From: Thauera butanivorans NBRC 103042
GTDB taxonomy: Bacteria; Pseudomonadota; Gammaproteobacteria; Burkholderiales; Rhodocyclaceae
Length of the DNA stretch: 58,612 nucleotides
Assembly: GCF_001591165.1 (NCBI RefSeq)
Contig: NZ_BCUG01000040.1
Location: 1-58,612, forward strand
Direction of reading: 5' to 3'
Numbering within the stretch: the first letter of the stretch is position 1; each line of letters opens with the position of its first letter. Under the pieces are notes generated by a model. It searched no databases. It was not told the DNA's origin and was given only the letters and a program-made list of their open reading frames with translations. Position numbers and translations under genes: made by a program. This document shows, in pieces, positions 28,830 through 37,101 of the stretch.

Positions 28830-29081
28830 TCAATTCCCGGAGCCAGATTCTGCCGCTTTGGCCACCCGTTCGCGCAGGCTTTGGAAGTAAGCGGCATCGG
28901 CTGGCGAGGTGGGCGCAGAAGCAGCGCCTGCCAGCAGCAGGCCGCGCACATGCTGGCGATCCCGATCCTTGCGGATCAATTCGCGCACGTACTCGCTGCT
29001 GGTGCCGTAGCCGCGTTCGTTGACCTGCTCATCCACGAAGGCCTTCAGGCTGTCGGGCAATGAGATGTTCATCGTGCTCAT
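28830..29081 (-). CDS. ParD-type antitoxin, apparently orphan
   Basis: An 83-residue protein with an N-terminal ribbon-helix-helix (MNISLPDSLKAFVDEQVNERGYGTSSEYVRELIRKD, residues 4-39 and on) and a disordered C-terminal tail, typical of ParD antitoxins that bind DNA and neutralise ParE. No ParE gene follows: the 87 nt after its stop and the adjacent frames show no RelE/ParE-like protein. It may be a leftover antitoxin or act on a toxin elsewhere. ATG at 29081 or 29072 are both possible starts. Confidence 0.8.
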   Translation of the reverse strand: MSTMNISLPDSLKAFVDEQVNERGYGTSSEYVRELIRKDRDRQHVRGLLLAGAASAPTSPADAAYFQSLRERVAKAAESGSGN

Positions 29082-29170
29082 GGCCTGAGCTTAGGCGGCA
29101 TGGCAAGAATTGGTAATGCCGGTTCCAGCAAGGCCGCTCCCGGGCCGCAGCCTGAAGGTGGCGCCCGCTT

Positions 29171-30766
29171 TCAGCCGCTTCTGCCGACCTTCGGCAGCGG
29201 CACCATCACCGGCTGGCCGGGCTGGCTGCAGCCGGCGTCGCAGCAGCGCCCGGGCTGCTTGTTCCTGCTGATCGAGCGGCCGTCCTCGGCCAGCACGCCG
29301 CGTTCCAGCAGGCGCTCGACCAGCTCGACCTTGTTGCCCACCGGGTAGTTGCGCCAGATTTCCTGCTTCAGTGCGGTCGGCGAGCCGCCGCCGTGCAGGC
29401 TGATCAGCGAGTACCAGCCGCCCTGGTAGGAAGCGGTCAGGTCTTCGATGAAGCGGGACACTTCGATCCGCTTGTCGTAGGGGATGGCCGGGTTGGCGCG
29501 CAGCACTTCGGCCAGCGTCGCCGCCGTGGCCGGGTTGTGGTCCTCGTCCGGTCCCGGCAGGGCGACGATCAGGCCGCCGGAGACTTCGTGGGCGAGCCGG
29601 TGCATGTCGTAGATCTGGGTGGAGAGCAGCAGCTTGCCGATGTTCGAATACACCGGCTCGGGCATGAAGCTCTTCGAGTACGGGTCCTGCACCGAATAGA
29701 CGCTCGCGGCGACGCCGCAGGCGTAGAAGCCTTCGGTGATCTTGATCAGCTCGACCATCGGGTCGCGCAGATTGGCCTTCTTGTCCGGATCGAGGCCGTT
29801 GGCTTCGCACATCAGGGCGCCGGCGCCGATCAGCAGGTCGCCGAAGCCCGCCCGCGCGCCGATGCAGCTGTGGCGGTGATGGGTGGCGTAGTTGTAGGTG
29901 ATGTCGCCGGAAAACTCCCATTCGCCGGCCAGGAACACGCGCTCCCAGGGCACGAAGACCTTGTCGAAGATGACCACGCCGGTCGATTGGCCGTACTTGC
30001 GCGAGAACAGCGGCGCGCCGTGCTCGGGCTTCTCGCCGGGGCGGCCGGCCGGCCGGGCGACGATGGTGATGCCCGGCGCGTCGACCGGCACCGCACAGCA
30101 GAGGGCGAAGTCCTTGTCGTCTTCGCGCATGTTGCGCGAGGGCATGACGAGGAATTCGTGCACGTAGGGCGCGCCGGTGACGATGGCCTTGGTGCCGGAA
30201 ATGATGATGCCTTTGGCATTGCGTTCGACGACATGGACATAGACGTCCTGGTTCAGCTGCTGGTTGGGGCGCTTGCTGCGGTCGCCCTTGGCGTCCGTCA
30301 TCGCGATGCCCAGCGTCAGGTCTTCGTCCTGCACCTTCTGCAGCCAGGCGGCGAACTTCGCGCGGTATTCGGTCGAACCCCTGGCATCGTCCAGCTTGGC
30401 CATCGCCTGGCCGATGCCGTTGAGCGCGTCGTGCGCCAGATAGCGCTGCGCACAGCCCGTCTCCTGGCAGAGCACGCGGACCGCTTCGAGCTTGTTGAGC
30501 AGGTCGCCGGCCGATTCGTTGACGTGCAGCATGCGGTTGACCGTCCTGCCCGAGGCCGTCTGCTTCGCGAGCATCAGCGGTGCCAGCGCGGGGTCGTGGG
30601 CGAAGTCGTAGGTGACGGCAAGGGCATTGATGCCGGGCTGCAGCGAAGGAGCATCGACGACCGATTCGATCCGTTGGCCATCGACATAGACGACGGGCTC
30701 GTACTTCCGCAGGGATTCCCGGAATTGCCGGCCGTCCATCAGGCCGCTGGTGTTGGTGGCAGACAT
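29171..30766 (-). CDS. HpaB/4-hydroxybutyryl-CoA dehydratase-superfamily protein
   Basis: A 531-residue flavoprotein with the N-terminal and C-terminal HpaB folds, which are shared by 4-hydroxyphenylacetate 3-monooxygenase and AbfD-type 4-hydroxybutyryl-CoA dehydratase. Overall it is nearer AbfD (DLLNKLEAVRVLCQETGCAQRY; HHRHSCIGARAGFGDLLIGAG). Compared from memory with AbfD, one cluster cysteine is kept (in TGCAQRY) but the second is Tyr and the one after HHR-H is Ala, so a [4Fe-4S] dehydratase is unlikely. An unusual C-terminus carries CCDAGC. A good ribosome site (AAGGAG) precedes the ATG. Divergent from a TetR gene, hence probably a regulated catabolic oxygenase; substrate unknown. Confidence 0.75.
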   Translation of the reverse strand: MSATNTSGLMDGRQFRESLRKYEPVVYVDGQRIESVVDAPSLQPGINALAVTYDFAHDPALAPLMLAKQTASGRTVNRMLHVNESAGDLLNKLEAVRVLCQETGCAQRYLAHDALNGIGQAMAKLDDARGSTEYRAKFAAWLQKVQDEDLTLGIAMTDAKGDRSKRPNQQLNQDVYVHVVERNAKGIIISGTKAIVTGAPYVHEFLVMPSRNMREDDKDFALCCAVPVDAPGITIVARPAGRPGEKPEHGAPLFSRKYGQSTGVVIFDKVFVPWERVFLAGEWEFSGDITYNYATHHRHSCIGARAGFGDLLIGAGALMCEANGLDPDKKANLRDPMVELIKITEGFYACGVAASVYSVQDPYSKSFMPEPVYSNIGKLLLSTQIYDMHRLAHEVSGGLIVALPGPDEDHNPATAATLAEVLRANPAIPYDKRIEVSRFIEDLTASYQGGWYSLISLHGGGSPTALKQEIWRNYPVGNKVELVERLLERGVLAEDGRSISRNKQPGRCCDAGCSQPGQPVMVPLPKVGRSG

Positions 30767-30795
30767 GGTGGCTCCTTTTTGAGTGGCGTTGACTG

Positions 30796-30814
30796 TATTG
30801 AACAGTGTTCAATA
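30796..30814. promoter_or_regulatory. TetR operator between HpaB-like gene and its regulator
   Basis: TATTGAACA-G-TGTTCAATA is a perfect 9-bp inverted repeat centred on 30805, in the divergent promoter region. It is ideally placed for the TetR protein at 30840 to control both directions. Confidence 0.75.
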
Positions 30815-30839
30815 TGTCGCGCAGTGTAGAATTCTGCTC

Positions 30840-31559
30840 ATGTCCAAGTCAACGACCGCCCGCCAGAGTCCGCCTCGATCACGCGCCCGTGCGGCCGCTG
30901 CCGGAATGGCAGCCGAGTCGCGGACGGAATCGAGGGCAATCAGGGAAAACACGCTCAACCAGGCGCGCCGTGCGCTGATCCTGGATGCGGCGCGCTCGGC
31001 CTTCTTCGAGCTGGGACTGGACGGGGCGAGCCTGCGGGAGATCGCCAAGCGGGCGGGCTACACCCCCGGTGCCATCTACAGCTACTTCGCCAACCTGGAA
31101 GAGATCTACGGCGCGCTGCTCGGCGAGTCGCTGCAGCGCTTGAACGGCGTCGTCGATGCGGCAGGGGCGGACGCGGCCGGGCCGGTCGAGCTGCTGCGGG
31201 CCAAGGCCACCGCCTTCTACGTGTTCTACCGCGACAACCCGAAGGAGCTGGACCTGGGCTTCTACCTGTTCGACGGCGTCAAGCCGCGGGGCCTGACGCC
31301 GGAGCTGAACCAGCAACTGAACGAACGGCTGATGGCCGCGCTGCGACCGGTCGAGCAGCAATTGAAGACCTTGGGCCTGGATGCCGACGAAGCGGTGGCC
31401 GAGACCACCGCCGCATTCGCCCACATCGTCGGCGTGCTGGTGCTGAACAACACCGGGCGGATCCGGCTGTTCAGGCAGAACCCGGACGCGCTGTTCGAGC
31501 GCTACATGGATTCGCTGGTTCGCCGGCTGTCGGCGAGCTTGAGGTGTGTGCGGGGCTGA
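30840..31559 (+). CDS. TetR/AcrR-family regulator
   Basis: A 239-residue TetR regulator. A basic, Ser/Ala-rich N-terminal extension of about 45 residues precedes the HTH (LREIAKRAGYTPGAIYSYFAN, about 65-85); the C-terminal part (AFYVFYRDNPKELDLGFYLFDG) resembles a TetR_C ligand domain. Start at 30840 (MSKSTTARQ) follows the palindrome. Divergent from the HpaB-like gene, which it probably represses until its substrate or a product binds. Confidence 0.9.
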   Translation: MSKSTTARQSPPRSRARAAAAGMAAESRTESRAIRENTLNQARRALILDAARSAFFELGLDGASLREIAKRAGYTPGAIYSYFANLEEIYGALLGESLQRLNGVVDAAGADAAGPVELLRAKATAFYVFYRDNPKELDLGFYLFDGVKPRGLTPELNQQLNERLMAALRPVEQQLKTLGLDADEAVAETTAAFAHIVGVLVLNNTGRIRLFRQNPDALFERYMDSLVRRLSASLRCVRG

Positions 31560-31642
31560 CGTCGCTCATGTGGGGCATCAGCCCGGCGATCGCATGCACC
31601 CGGTTCGACCGCGGTGCAGGTATTCACCTGCCCCGTCAGTAT

Positions 31643-33388
31643 TCATCGTCCTTTTCCGCTGCGCAGAATGGAGAGCAGCAGCCATACGCCGCCGACCATC
31701 GCGCCGAGGAAGCCGATGAGGCCGAAGACCGGCAAGCCCAGGAGCGTCGGTCCTCCCGGCACGGTCATGACGATGGACGAACCGACGATGAGCGCGGCGA
31801 CGACGACTCCGATCACGAGGCGGTTGGCGGCGCGATCGAGTTGATCGCCGAGCCGTTTCAGATGGGGGACGTCGATGTGCATCTCCAGCCGGCCGCGACG
31901 GGCAAGGCGCAGCAGGCGGGAGAGATCCTGGGGCAGGCTCGCCAGCAAGGAGAAAACCTCGCCTGCTGACCGTTGCCCCCGTTTGAGCAGCGCAGCCGGG
32001 GAGTAGCGCGCCTGCATGGTACGCTCCAGCAGGGGCAGGGCCTGGTTGGCCATGTCGAAACCGGGGTCGAGTTCGCGGCCCAGGCCTTCGAGGGTGACGA
32101 AGGCCTTGACCAGCAAGGCCAGATCGTTGGGCAGCACGAGATGGTGGCGTCGCGGGATCGCCACGAGGTCGCTCAGCAGTTCGCTCAGGCGCAGCTGCTT
32201 CAGTGGCACGCCGTGGTAGCGGTCGACGAAGGACTGGATTTCCAGCAACAGCTCCTGTTCATTTGCCGCACCGTCGTTCGCCCATTCGAGCATGACGTCG
32301 ACGACGCTGCGGGCATCGTTCTTCACCAGCCCCAGCATCAGCCGGATCAACTCGTCGCGGCGTTCTTCCGAGAGTCGTCCGACCATGCCGAAGTCGATGA
32401 AGGCGATGCGATTGCCCGGCAGGTAGAACACGTTGCCCGGGTGAGGGTCGGCGTGGAACAGCCCGTCCTCGACGATCATTTTCAGTACCGCATTGGCGCC
32501 GCGCCGGGCGAGAAGCTTGCGGTCCAGGCCGGCCTGCTCTACGGCTTGCAGCCTGCGCCCGGAAATACCGCCGATGAATTCCTGTACGCAGACCCGCTCG
32601 CCGATCCATTGCCAATAGACGCGGGGAATGACGATGATGGCCGGGTCACCGGCGGGATCCGGCTCCCCGCTGCCGGGAACGGCAGCGGCAGAGTCCTGGT
32701 CGGCATAGCCCGCGAAGTTTCTTGCGATGCGATCGGCGTTGCGGCATTCGCCGGCGAAGTCGAGTTCGTTGCGCAGCGACTGGGCGAACTGGCGCACCAT
32801 CTCGCGCGGATGCAGGACACGCCATTCGGGGCTCTCGGCCTCGGCAAGTTCGGCCAGGCGTGCAAGCCAGCGCAGGTCGGCTTCCAGAATCGGGCGAATG
32901 CCCGGCCGCCGCACCTTGACCACGACCTCGCTGCCGTCGTCGAGACGCGCCCGGTGAACCTGTGCAATCGAGCCGGCTGCCAGCGGCTCGGGCTCGAACG
33001 CGGCGAAGACTTCCTCGGGTGGCGCACCGAGGTCTTCGCCGAGCTGCTGATGCACGGCAGCCCAGGGCGCGGGCGGTGCGCTGTCCTGCAGTTTCCCGAA
33101 TTCGGCGATCCACTCGGGTTCGAGCAGATCGACCCGGGTCGCGAGCACCTGGCCGAGCTTGACGAAGGCCGGCCCCATGTCTTCCAGCGCCCGCCGCACC
33201 CGTTCGGGCGGCGTCATGTGGGCGAAGTCGGCCGCTTCACGCCAGTGCAGCGCCGTCCCCGCGCGTTCCAGGGCGTTGGCCAGCCCCATCCGCCGCACGA
33301 CGTCGCCGAATCCGTAACGGACCAGGATCGAGGCGATTTCGTGCAAGCGCCCCAGATCGCGCATCGTGGTCAGAGCCTGCCAGAACAT
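31643..33388 (-). CDS. AarF/UbiB (ABC1)-family protein kinase-like protein
   Basis: A 581-residue atypical kinase of the ABC1/UbiB/ADCK family, linked to ubiquinone synthesis and lipid metabolism. Family marks: the Ala-rich nucleotide loop AAGSIAQVHRA, VVVKVRRPGI (lysine), KLGQVLATRVDLL (KxGQ motif), FHADPHPGNVF and FIDFGMVG (metal site). Two C-terminal membrane helices (about 520-575) anchor it. It resembles the UbiB group, but the ubi genes are not adjacent, so its exact role is open. Confidence 0.9.
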   Translation of the reverse strand: MFWQALTTMRDLGRLHEIASILVRYGFGDVVRRMGLANALERAGTALHWREAADFAHMTPPERVRRALEDMGPAFVKLGQVLATRVDLLEPEWIAEFGKLQDSAPPAPWAAVHQQLGEDLGAPPEEVFAAFEPEPLAAGSIAQVHRARLDDGSEVVVKVRRPGIRPILEADLRWLARLAELAEAESPEWRVLHPREMVRQFAQSLRNELDFAGECRNADRIARNFAGYADQDSAAAVPGSGEPDPAGDPAIIVIPRVYWQWIGERVCVQEFIGGISGRRLQAVEQAGLDRKLLARRGANAVLKMIVEDGLFHADPHPGNVFYLPGNRIAFIDFGMVGRLSEERRDELIRLMLGLVKNDARSVVDVMLEWANDGAANEQELLLEIQSFVDRYHGVPLKQLRLSELLSDLVAIPRRHHLVLPNDLALLVKAFVTLEGLGRELDPGFDMANQALPLLERTMQARYSPAALLKRGQRSAGEVFSLLASLPQDLSRLLRLARRGRLEMHIDVPHLKRLGDQLDRAANRLVIGVVVAALIVGSSIVMTVPGGPTLLGLPVFGLIGFLGAMVGGVWLLLSILRSGKGR

Positions 33389-33414
33389 CGCGTTTCCTCA
33401 CACGGGAGCATCAT

Positions 33415-33828
33415 TCAGGACGAGCGGGGCTGCTCGCATGGAATGGCATCCGGCAAGCTGGACGCCCGCTTGATGAAGCGCTTGTCGAACGTCAGCAGCG
33501 CCGTGCAGGATGCGGCGCGGCTCAGGTGCAGCGCATCGGCAAAGTCCAGCCCCTGCTCGAAGGCCTGCAAGGCCGCCAGCACGCGGGCACGGTCCTCGAC
33601 GACGACGTTGCCATACGTGCATAGTGCGCTCAGGGCGCGGTGGATGGACGCACGCGGCAGTTCGTAGAAGCCGCGCAGCACCCATTCCAGCTCCAGCAGC
33701 ACGGTGACGGAAACGAACACACGGCCCCGCATCGCCTCCAGCGCGGCAGGGCGCCGGCGCGCGGCTTCCAGATCGTCCGGGTCATCCACGAAGAAGCGTG
33801 CCAGCACATTGGTGTCGACGGCTTTCAT
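33415..33828 (-). CDS. PIN-domain toxin (VapC-like)
   Basis: A 137-residue PIN-domain protein, probably an RNase toxin. Acidic metal-binding residues are visible in KAVDTNVLARFF (N-terminus), ELEWVLRGF and DFADALHLSRA, and a last acidic residue in LLTFDKRF. The ATG at 33828 overlaps the stop of the upstream AbrB-type antitoxin (ATGA), the classic toxin-antitoxin arrangement. Target RNA unknown. Confidence 0.9.
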   Translation of the reverse strand: MKAVDTNVLARFFVDDPDDLEAARRRPAALEAMRGRVFVSVTVLLELEWVLRGFYELPRASIHRALSALCTYGNVVVEDRARVLAALQAFEQGLDFADALHLSRAASCTALLTFDKRFIKRASSLPDAIPCEQPRSS

Positions 33829-34079
33829 GGCCTGGCTTTGGCAAGCAGACCGGCGGCATCGAAATCCGCCAGGCGCCGCGGCTTGCCCCTGGATCGAGGC
33901 TTGAGCATGCCGTAGCCGGACTCCACGTCTGCCTGGGGCGCGGGATGGGGAACGATCAGCCGGATGCCGTCCGGTTCCTCGACCAGTTCGAGCCGGCTGC
34001 CGGGGACCAGGCCAAAGTGCTGCCGCACCTCGGCGGGCAGCACCAGTTGGCCCTTGGATGAGAGAATGACCGTGGTCAT
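33825..34079 (-). CDS. AbrB/MazE-type antitoxin (VapB-like)
   Basis: An 84-residue protein with an N-terminal SpoVT-AbrB swapped-hairpin DNA-binding domain (TTVILSSKGQLVLPAEVRQHFGL) and a flexible basic tail (about 55-84) that would wrap the PIN toxin. First gene of the pair; it should repress its own promoter via the palindrome at 34117-34134. Confidence 0.92.
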   Translation of the reverse strand: MTTVILSSKGQLVLPAEVRQHFGLVPGSRLELVEEPDGIRLIVPHPAPQADVESGYGMLKPRSRGKPRRLADFDAAGLLAKARP

Positions 34080-34116
34080 GGCGTACTCCGAGGGGGCCTG
34101 TCGGCCATCCTATCCG

Positions 34117-34134
34117 TGTCTTACTGGTAAGACA
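34117..34134. promoter_or_regulatory. Operator of the AbrB/PIN toxin-antitoxin operon
   Basis: TGTCTTAC-TG-GTAAGACA, a perfect 8-bp inverted repeat 38 nt upstream of the antitoxin start. Confidence 0.7.
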
Positions 34135-34276
34135 AGGCGGCATCCACGCCTGCAGCCCTTTCAGGTCGCGAATCGATTCGCCGGCCTCGATTGCGCCTGG
34201 CGTGTCCACGGTGTCGGCGCTCCGCATCTCGCCTCATCGCGAGGCTTGCCCCACCCGCCGTTCGCCTAGCTCTAGG

Positions 34277-34969
34277 CTATATCGCCACCAGGCTCCGGAT
34301 GTTTTTCTCCTGCATCTCGCTGCCCGGCCCCTGGGCGATGACTTCGCCGCGTTCCATCACCAGGTAGGCGTCGGCCAGTTCCTCGGCGAAGTCGTAGTAC
34401 TGCTCGCACAGCAGCACGGCCATGCCGCGTTCCTTGGCGAGCATGCGGATCACGCGGCCGATGTCCTTGATGATGCTGGGCTGGATGCCTTCGGTGGGCT
34501 CGTCGAGGATCAGCAGCTGCGGCCCCGGCGCCAGCGCGCGTGCGATCGCCAGTTGCTGCTGCTGGCCGCCCGACAGGTCGCCGCCACGGCGCTGCAGCAT
34601 CTGTTTCAGCACCGGGAACAGTTCGTACAGGTCGGGCGGTATCGGCGTGCCGGCGCGCTGGTAGGCCAGGCCCATGCGCAGATTGTCCTCGACCGTGAGG
34701 CGGCCGAAGATCTCGCGCCCCTGCGGCACGAAGCCGATGCCGGCGCGGGCGCGTTCATAGGGCGCGCGGCCCGACAGCGACTGGCCCTGCCATTCGATCG
34801 TGCCGTCCCTGATCGGCACCAGGCCCATCAGGCTCTTGAGCAGGGTGGTCTTGCCGACGCCGTTGCGGCCCAGCAGCACGGTGATCCGGCCCGGCTCGGC
34901 GGTGAGGCCGACCCCGCGCAGGATGTGCGAGCCGCCGTAGTACTGGTGCAGGTTGTGGACTTTGAGCAT
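34277..34969 (-). CDS. urtE: Urea/amide ABC transporter ATPase UrtE (operon 1)
   Basis: A 230-residue LivF-type ATPase with Walker A (GRNGVGKTT), signature LSGGQQQQLAIARAL and Walker B LLILDEPTEGIQPS. UrtE and UrtD power high-affinity urea import through UrtBC. Fifth and last gene of the operon, 47 nt after urtD. The palindrome GCCTAG-CT-CTAGGC (34264-34277) overlaps its stop. Confidence 0.92.
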   Translation of the reverse strand: MLKVHNLHQYYGGSHILRGVGLTAEPGRITVLLGRNGVGKTTLLKSLMGLVPIRDGTIEWQGQSLSGRAPYERARAGIGFVPQGREIFGRLTVEDNLRMGLAYQRAGTPIPPDLYELFPVLKQMLQRRGGDLSGGQQQQLAIARALAPGPQLLILDEPTEGIQPSIIKDIGRVIRMLAKERGMAVLLCEQYYDFAEELADAYLVMERGEVIAQGPGSEMQEKNIRSLVAI

Positions 34970-35016
34970 GGTTCGGTCTTTATCGCTTATCCATCGGGAG
35001 AGGGCATGCCGGGGCT

Positions 35017-35901
35017 TCAGCGCCCCAGATAGACTTCGATCACGCGCTCGTCGGCCTGCACGTCGTCGAGCGTGCCTTCGGCCAGCACCGCGCCGTCGCA
35101 CAGCACGGTGACTTTTTCCGAGATGGCGCGGATGAAGTGCATGTCGTGCTCCACCACCATCAGCGAGTGCCTGCCCTTCAGGCGCAGGAAGAGTTCGGCG
35201 GTGCGCGCGGTTTCCTCGTCGGTCATGCCGGCGACGGGTTCGTCGAGCAGCAGCAGCTTGGGGTCCTGCATCAGCAGCATGCCGATCTCCAGCCATTGCT
35301 TCTGGCCGTGGGAGAGTTCGCCCGCCATGCGGCGCATGCTGCCGGCGAGGTGGATGGTGTGCAGCACCTCGGCCAGGCGATCGCTCTGCGCGCTGTCGAG
35401 CTGGAAGAACATCGAGTGCTTCACGCCTTTGTGCGTCTTCAGCGCGAGTTCGAGGTTCTCGAACACGCTGAGCTGTTCGAACACCGTGGGCTTCTGGAAC
35501 TTGCGGCCGATGCCGAGCTGCGCGATGCCGGGCTCGTTGTGGCGCAGCAGGTCGATGGTCGAGCCGAAGAACACCGTGCCCTTGTCGGGCCGGGTCTTGC
35601 CGGTGATGATGTCCATCATCGTGGTCTTGCCCGCGCCGTTGGGGCCGATGATGCAGCGCAGCTCGCCGGGGGCGATGTCCAGGTTCAGGCCGTTGATGGC
35701 CTTGAAGCCGTCGAAGCTGACGTGCACGTCTTCCAGGTACAGGATGCGGCCGTGAGTCACGTCCACTTCGCCCGCCACCGCGTGGCGGGCATAGCCGGCG
35801 CTGCGGCCGCCCGATTCGGTGAGCGCGGCGCGGCGCTGGGCCTCGCGTTCGAGGTGGCGTTCGAAGCGGGCCGTGCCCGCCTTCATCAGTTCGGGAGTCA
35901 T
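35017..35901 (-). CDS. urtD: Urea ABC transporter ATPase UrtD (operon 1)
   Basis: A 294-residue LivG-type ATPase: Walker A GPNGAGKTT, signature LSHGQKQWLEIGMLLMQDP, Walker B LLLLDEPVAGMT. It has an N-terminal extension of about 45 residues before the ATPase core that the second UrtD copy lacks. Start overlaps the urtC stop (ATGA). Confidence 0.92.
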   Translation of the reverse strand: MTPELMKAGTARFERHLEREAQRRAALTESGGRSAGYARHAVAGEVDVTHGRILYLEDVHVSFDGFKAINGLNLDIAPGELRCIIGPNGAGKTTMMDIITGKTRPDKGTVFFGSTIDLLRHNEPGIAQLGIGRKFQKPTVFEQLSVFENLELALKTHKGVKHSMFFQLDSAQSDRLAEVLHTIHLAGSMRRMAGELSHGQKQWLEIGMLLMQDPKLLLLDEPVAGMTDEETARTAELFLRLKGRHSLMVVEHDMHFIRAISEKVTVLCDGAVLAEGTLDDVQADERVIEVYLGR

Positions 35902-37100
35902 GCGCGCGTCTCCTCTTTGGCAGCGGGGCTGCGGCCTTCCGCCTGTGCGCCTGCAAGGGGCCGGGCATCGCCGCCGCTGCGGCGCAGCTTGCGCGCCAGG
36001 CCGGCGATGCCTTGCGGCAGGAACAGCGTGACGGCGATGAACAGCGCGCCGAGGAAGTACAGCCAGAACTCCGGCGCCACCACCGTCAGCCAGCTCTTCG
36101 CGCCGTTGACCAGGAAGGCGCCGGCGATCGGCCCGATCAGCGTGCCGCGCCCGCCCACCGCGGCCCACACCGCGATCTCGATCGACGCGGCCGGGCTCAT
36201 CTCGCCGGGGTTGATGATGCCGACCTGCGGCACGTACAGCGCGCCGGCCACGCCGCACATCATCGCGCTGATGACCCAGATCGTGAGCTTGTAGGGCAGC
36301 GGCGAGTAGCCCGAGAACATCACCCGGCTCTCGGCGTCGCGGATCGCCTGCAATACGCGGCCGAACTTGCTGCGAACCAGCCAGCGCGCCAGCAGGAAGA
36401 AGCCCAGCAGGGTGCAGCCGGTGAGCACGAACAGCAGCATGCGCATTTCCTGCGTGGCGAGCGGCTGGCCGAGGATGCGCTTGAAGTCGGTGAAGCCGTT
36501 GTTGCCACCGAAACCGGTCTCGTTGCGGAAGAACAGCAGCATCGCCGCGTAGGTCAGCGCCTGCGTGATGATGGCGAAATACACGCCCTTGATCCGCGAG
36601 CGGAAGGCGAACCAGCCGAACACGAAGGCCAACAGTCCGGGGACGGCGACGATCAGGATCAGCGTGGCGGCGAAGCTGTCGGACAGCATCCAGTGCCAGG
36701 GCAGTTCCTTCCAGTCGAGGAAGACCATGAAGTCGGGCAGGTCGCTGCCGTAGTTGCCTTCGGTGCCGATCTGGCGCATCAGGTACATGCCCATCACGTA
36801 GCCGCCGAGGGCGAAGAACAGGCCGTGGCCCAGCGACAGGATGCCGGTGTAGCCCCAGATCAGGTCCATCGCCAGCGCGCAGATCGCGTAGCACATGATC
36901 TTGCCGAGCAGCGCCACCGCGTAGTCCGACAGGTGGAAGGCGCTGTCCGGCGGTACCCACAGATTCAGCACCGGCGCGAGCGCGCACACCGCCAGCAGCG
37001 CGGCGCAGAACGCGCCCCAGCCCTTGCGCGTCAGCAGCGGCCTGCGGCCCGGGAGTTGTACCGCGGGTACGGCAGGAGTCGAAGAAGTGGTAGCTTGCAT
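35898..37100 (-). CDS. urtC: Urea ABC transporter permease UrtC (operon 1)
   Basis: A 400-residue LivM-type inner-membrane permease with about ten helices (for example DLIWGYTGILSLGHGLFFALGG and VYFAIITQALTYAAMLLFF). The start at 37100 (MQATTSSTP) directly follows the urtB stop (TGA-C-ATG), so the pair is translationally coupled. Confidence 0.92.
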   Translation of the reverse strand: MQATTSSTPAVPAVQLPGRRPLLTRKGWGAFCAALLAVCALAPVLNLWVPPDSAFHLSDYAVALLGKIMCYAICALAMDLIWGYTGILSLGHGLFFALGGYVMGMYLMRQIGTEGNYGSDLPDFMVFLDWKELPWHWMLSDSFAATLILIVAVPGLLAFVFGWFAFRSRIKGVYFAIITQALTYAAMLLFFRNETGFGGNNGFTDFKRILGQPLATQEMRMLLFVLTGCTLLGFFLLARWLVRSKFGRVLQAIRDAESRVMFSGYSPLPYKLTIWVISAMMCGVAGALYVPQVGIINPGEMSPAASIEIAVWAAVGGRGTLIGPIAGAFLVNGAKSWLTVVAPEFWLYFLGALFIAVTLFLPQGIAGLARKLRRSGGDARPLAGAQAEGRSPAAKEETRA

Positions 37101-37101
37101 G

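Noticed and set aside
29171-30766. Assignment as 4-hydroxybutyryl-CoA dehydratase (abfD)
   Set aside because: Two of the expected Fe-S ligands appear substituted, so only the superfamily is given.
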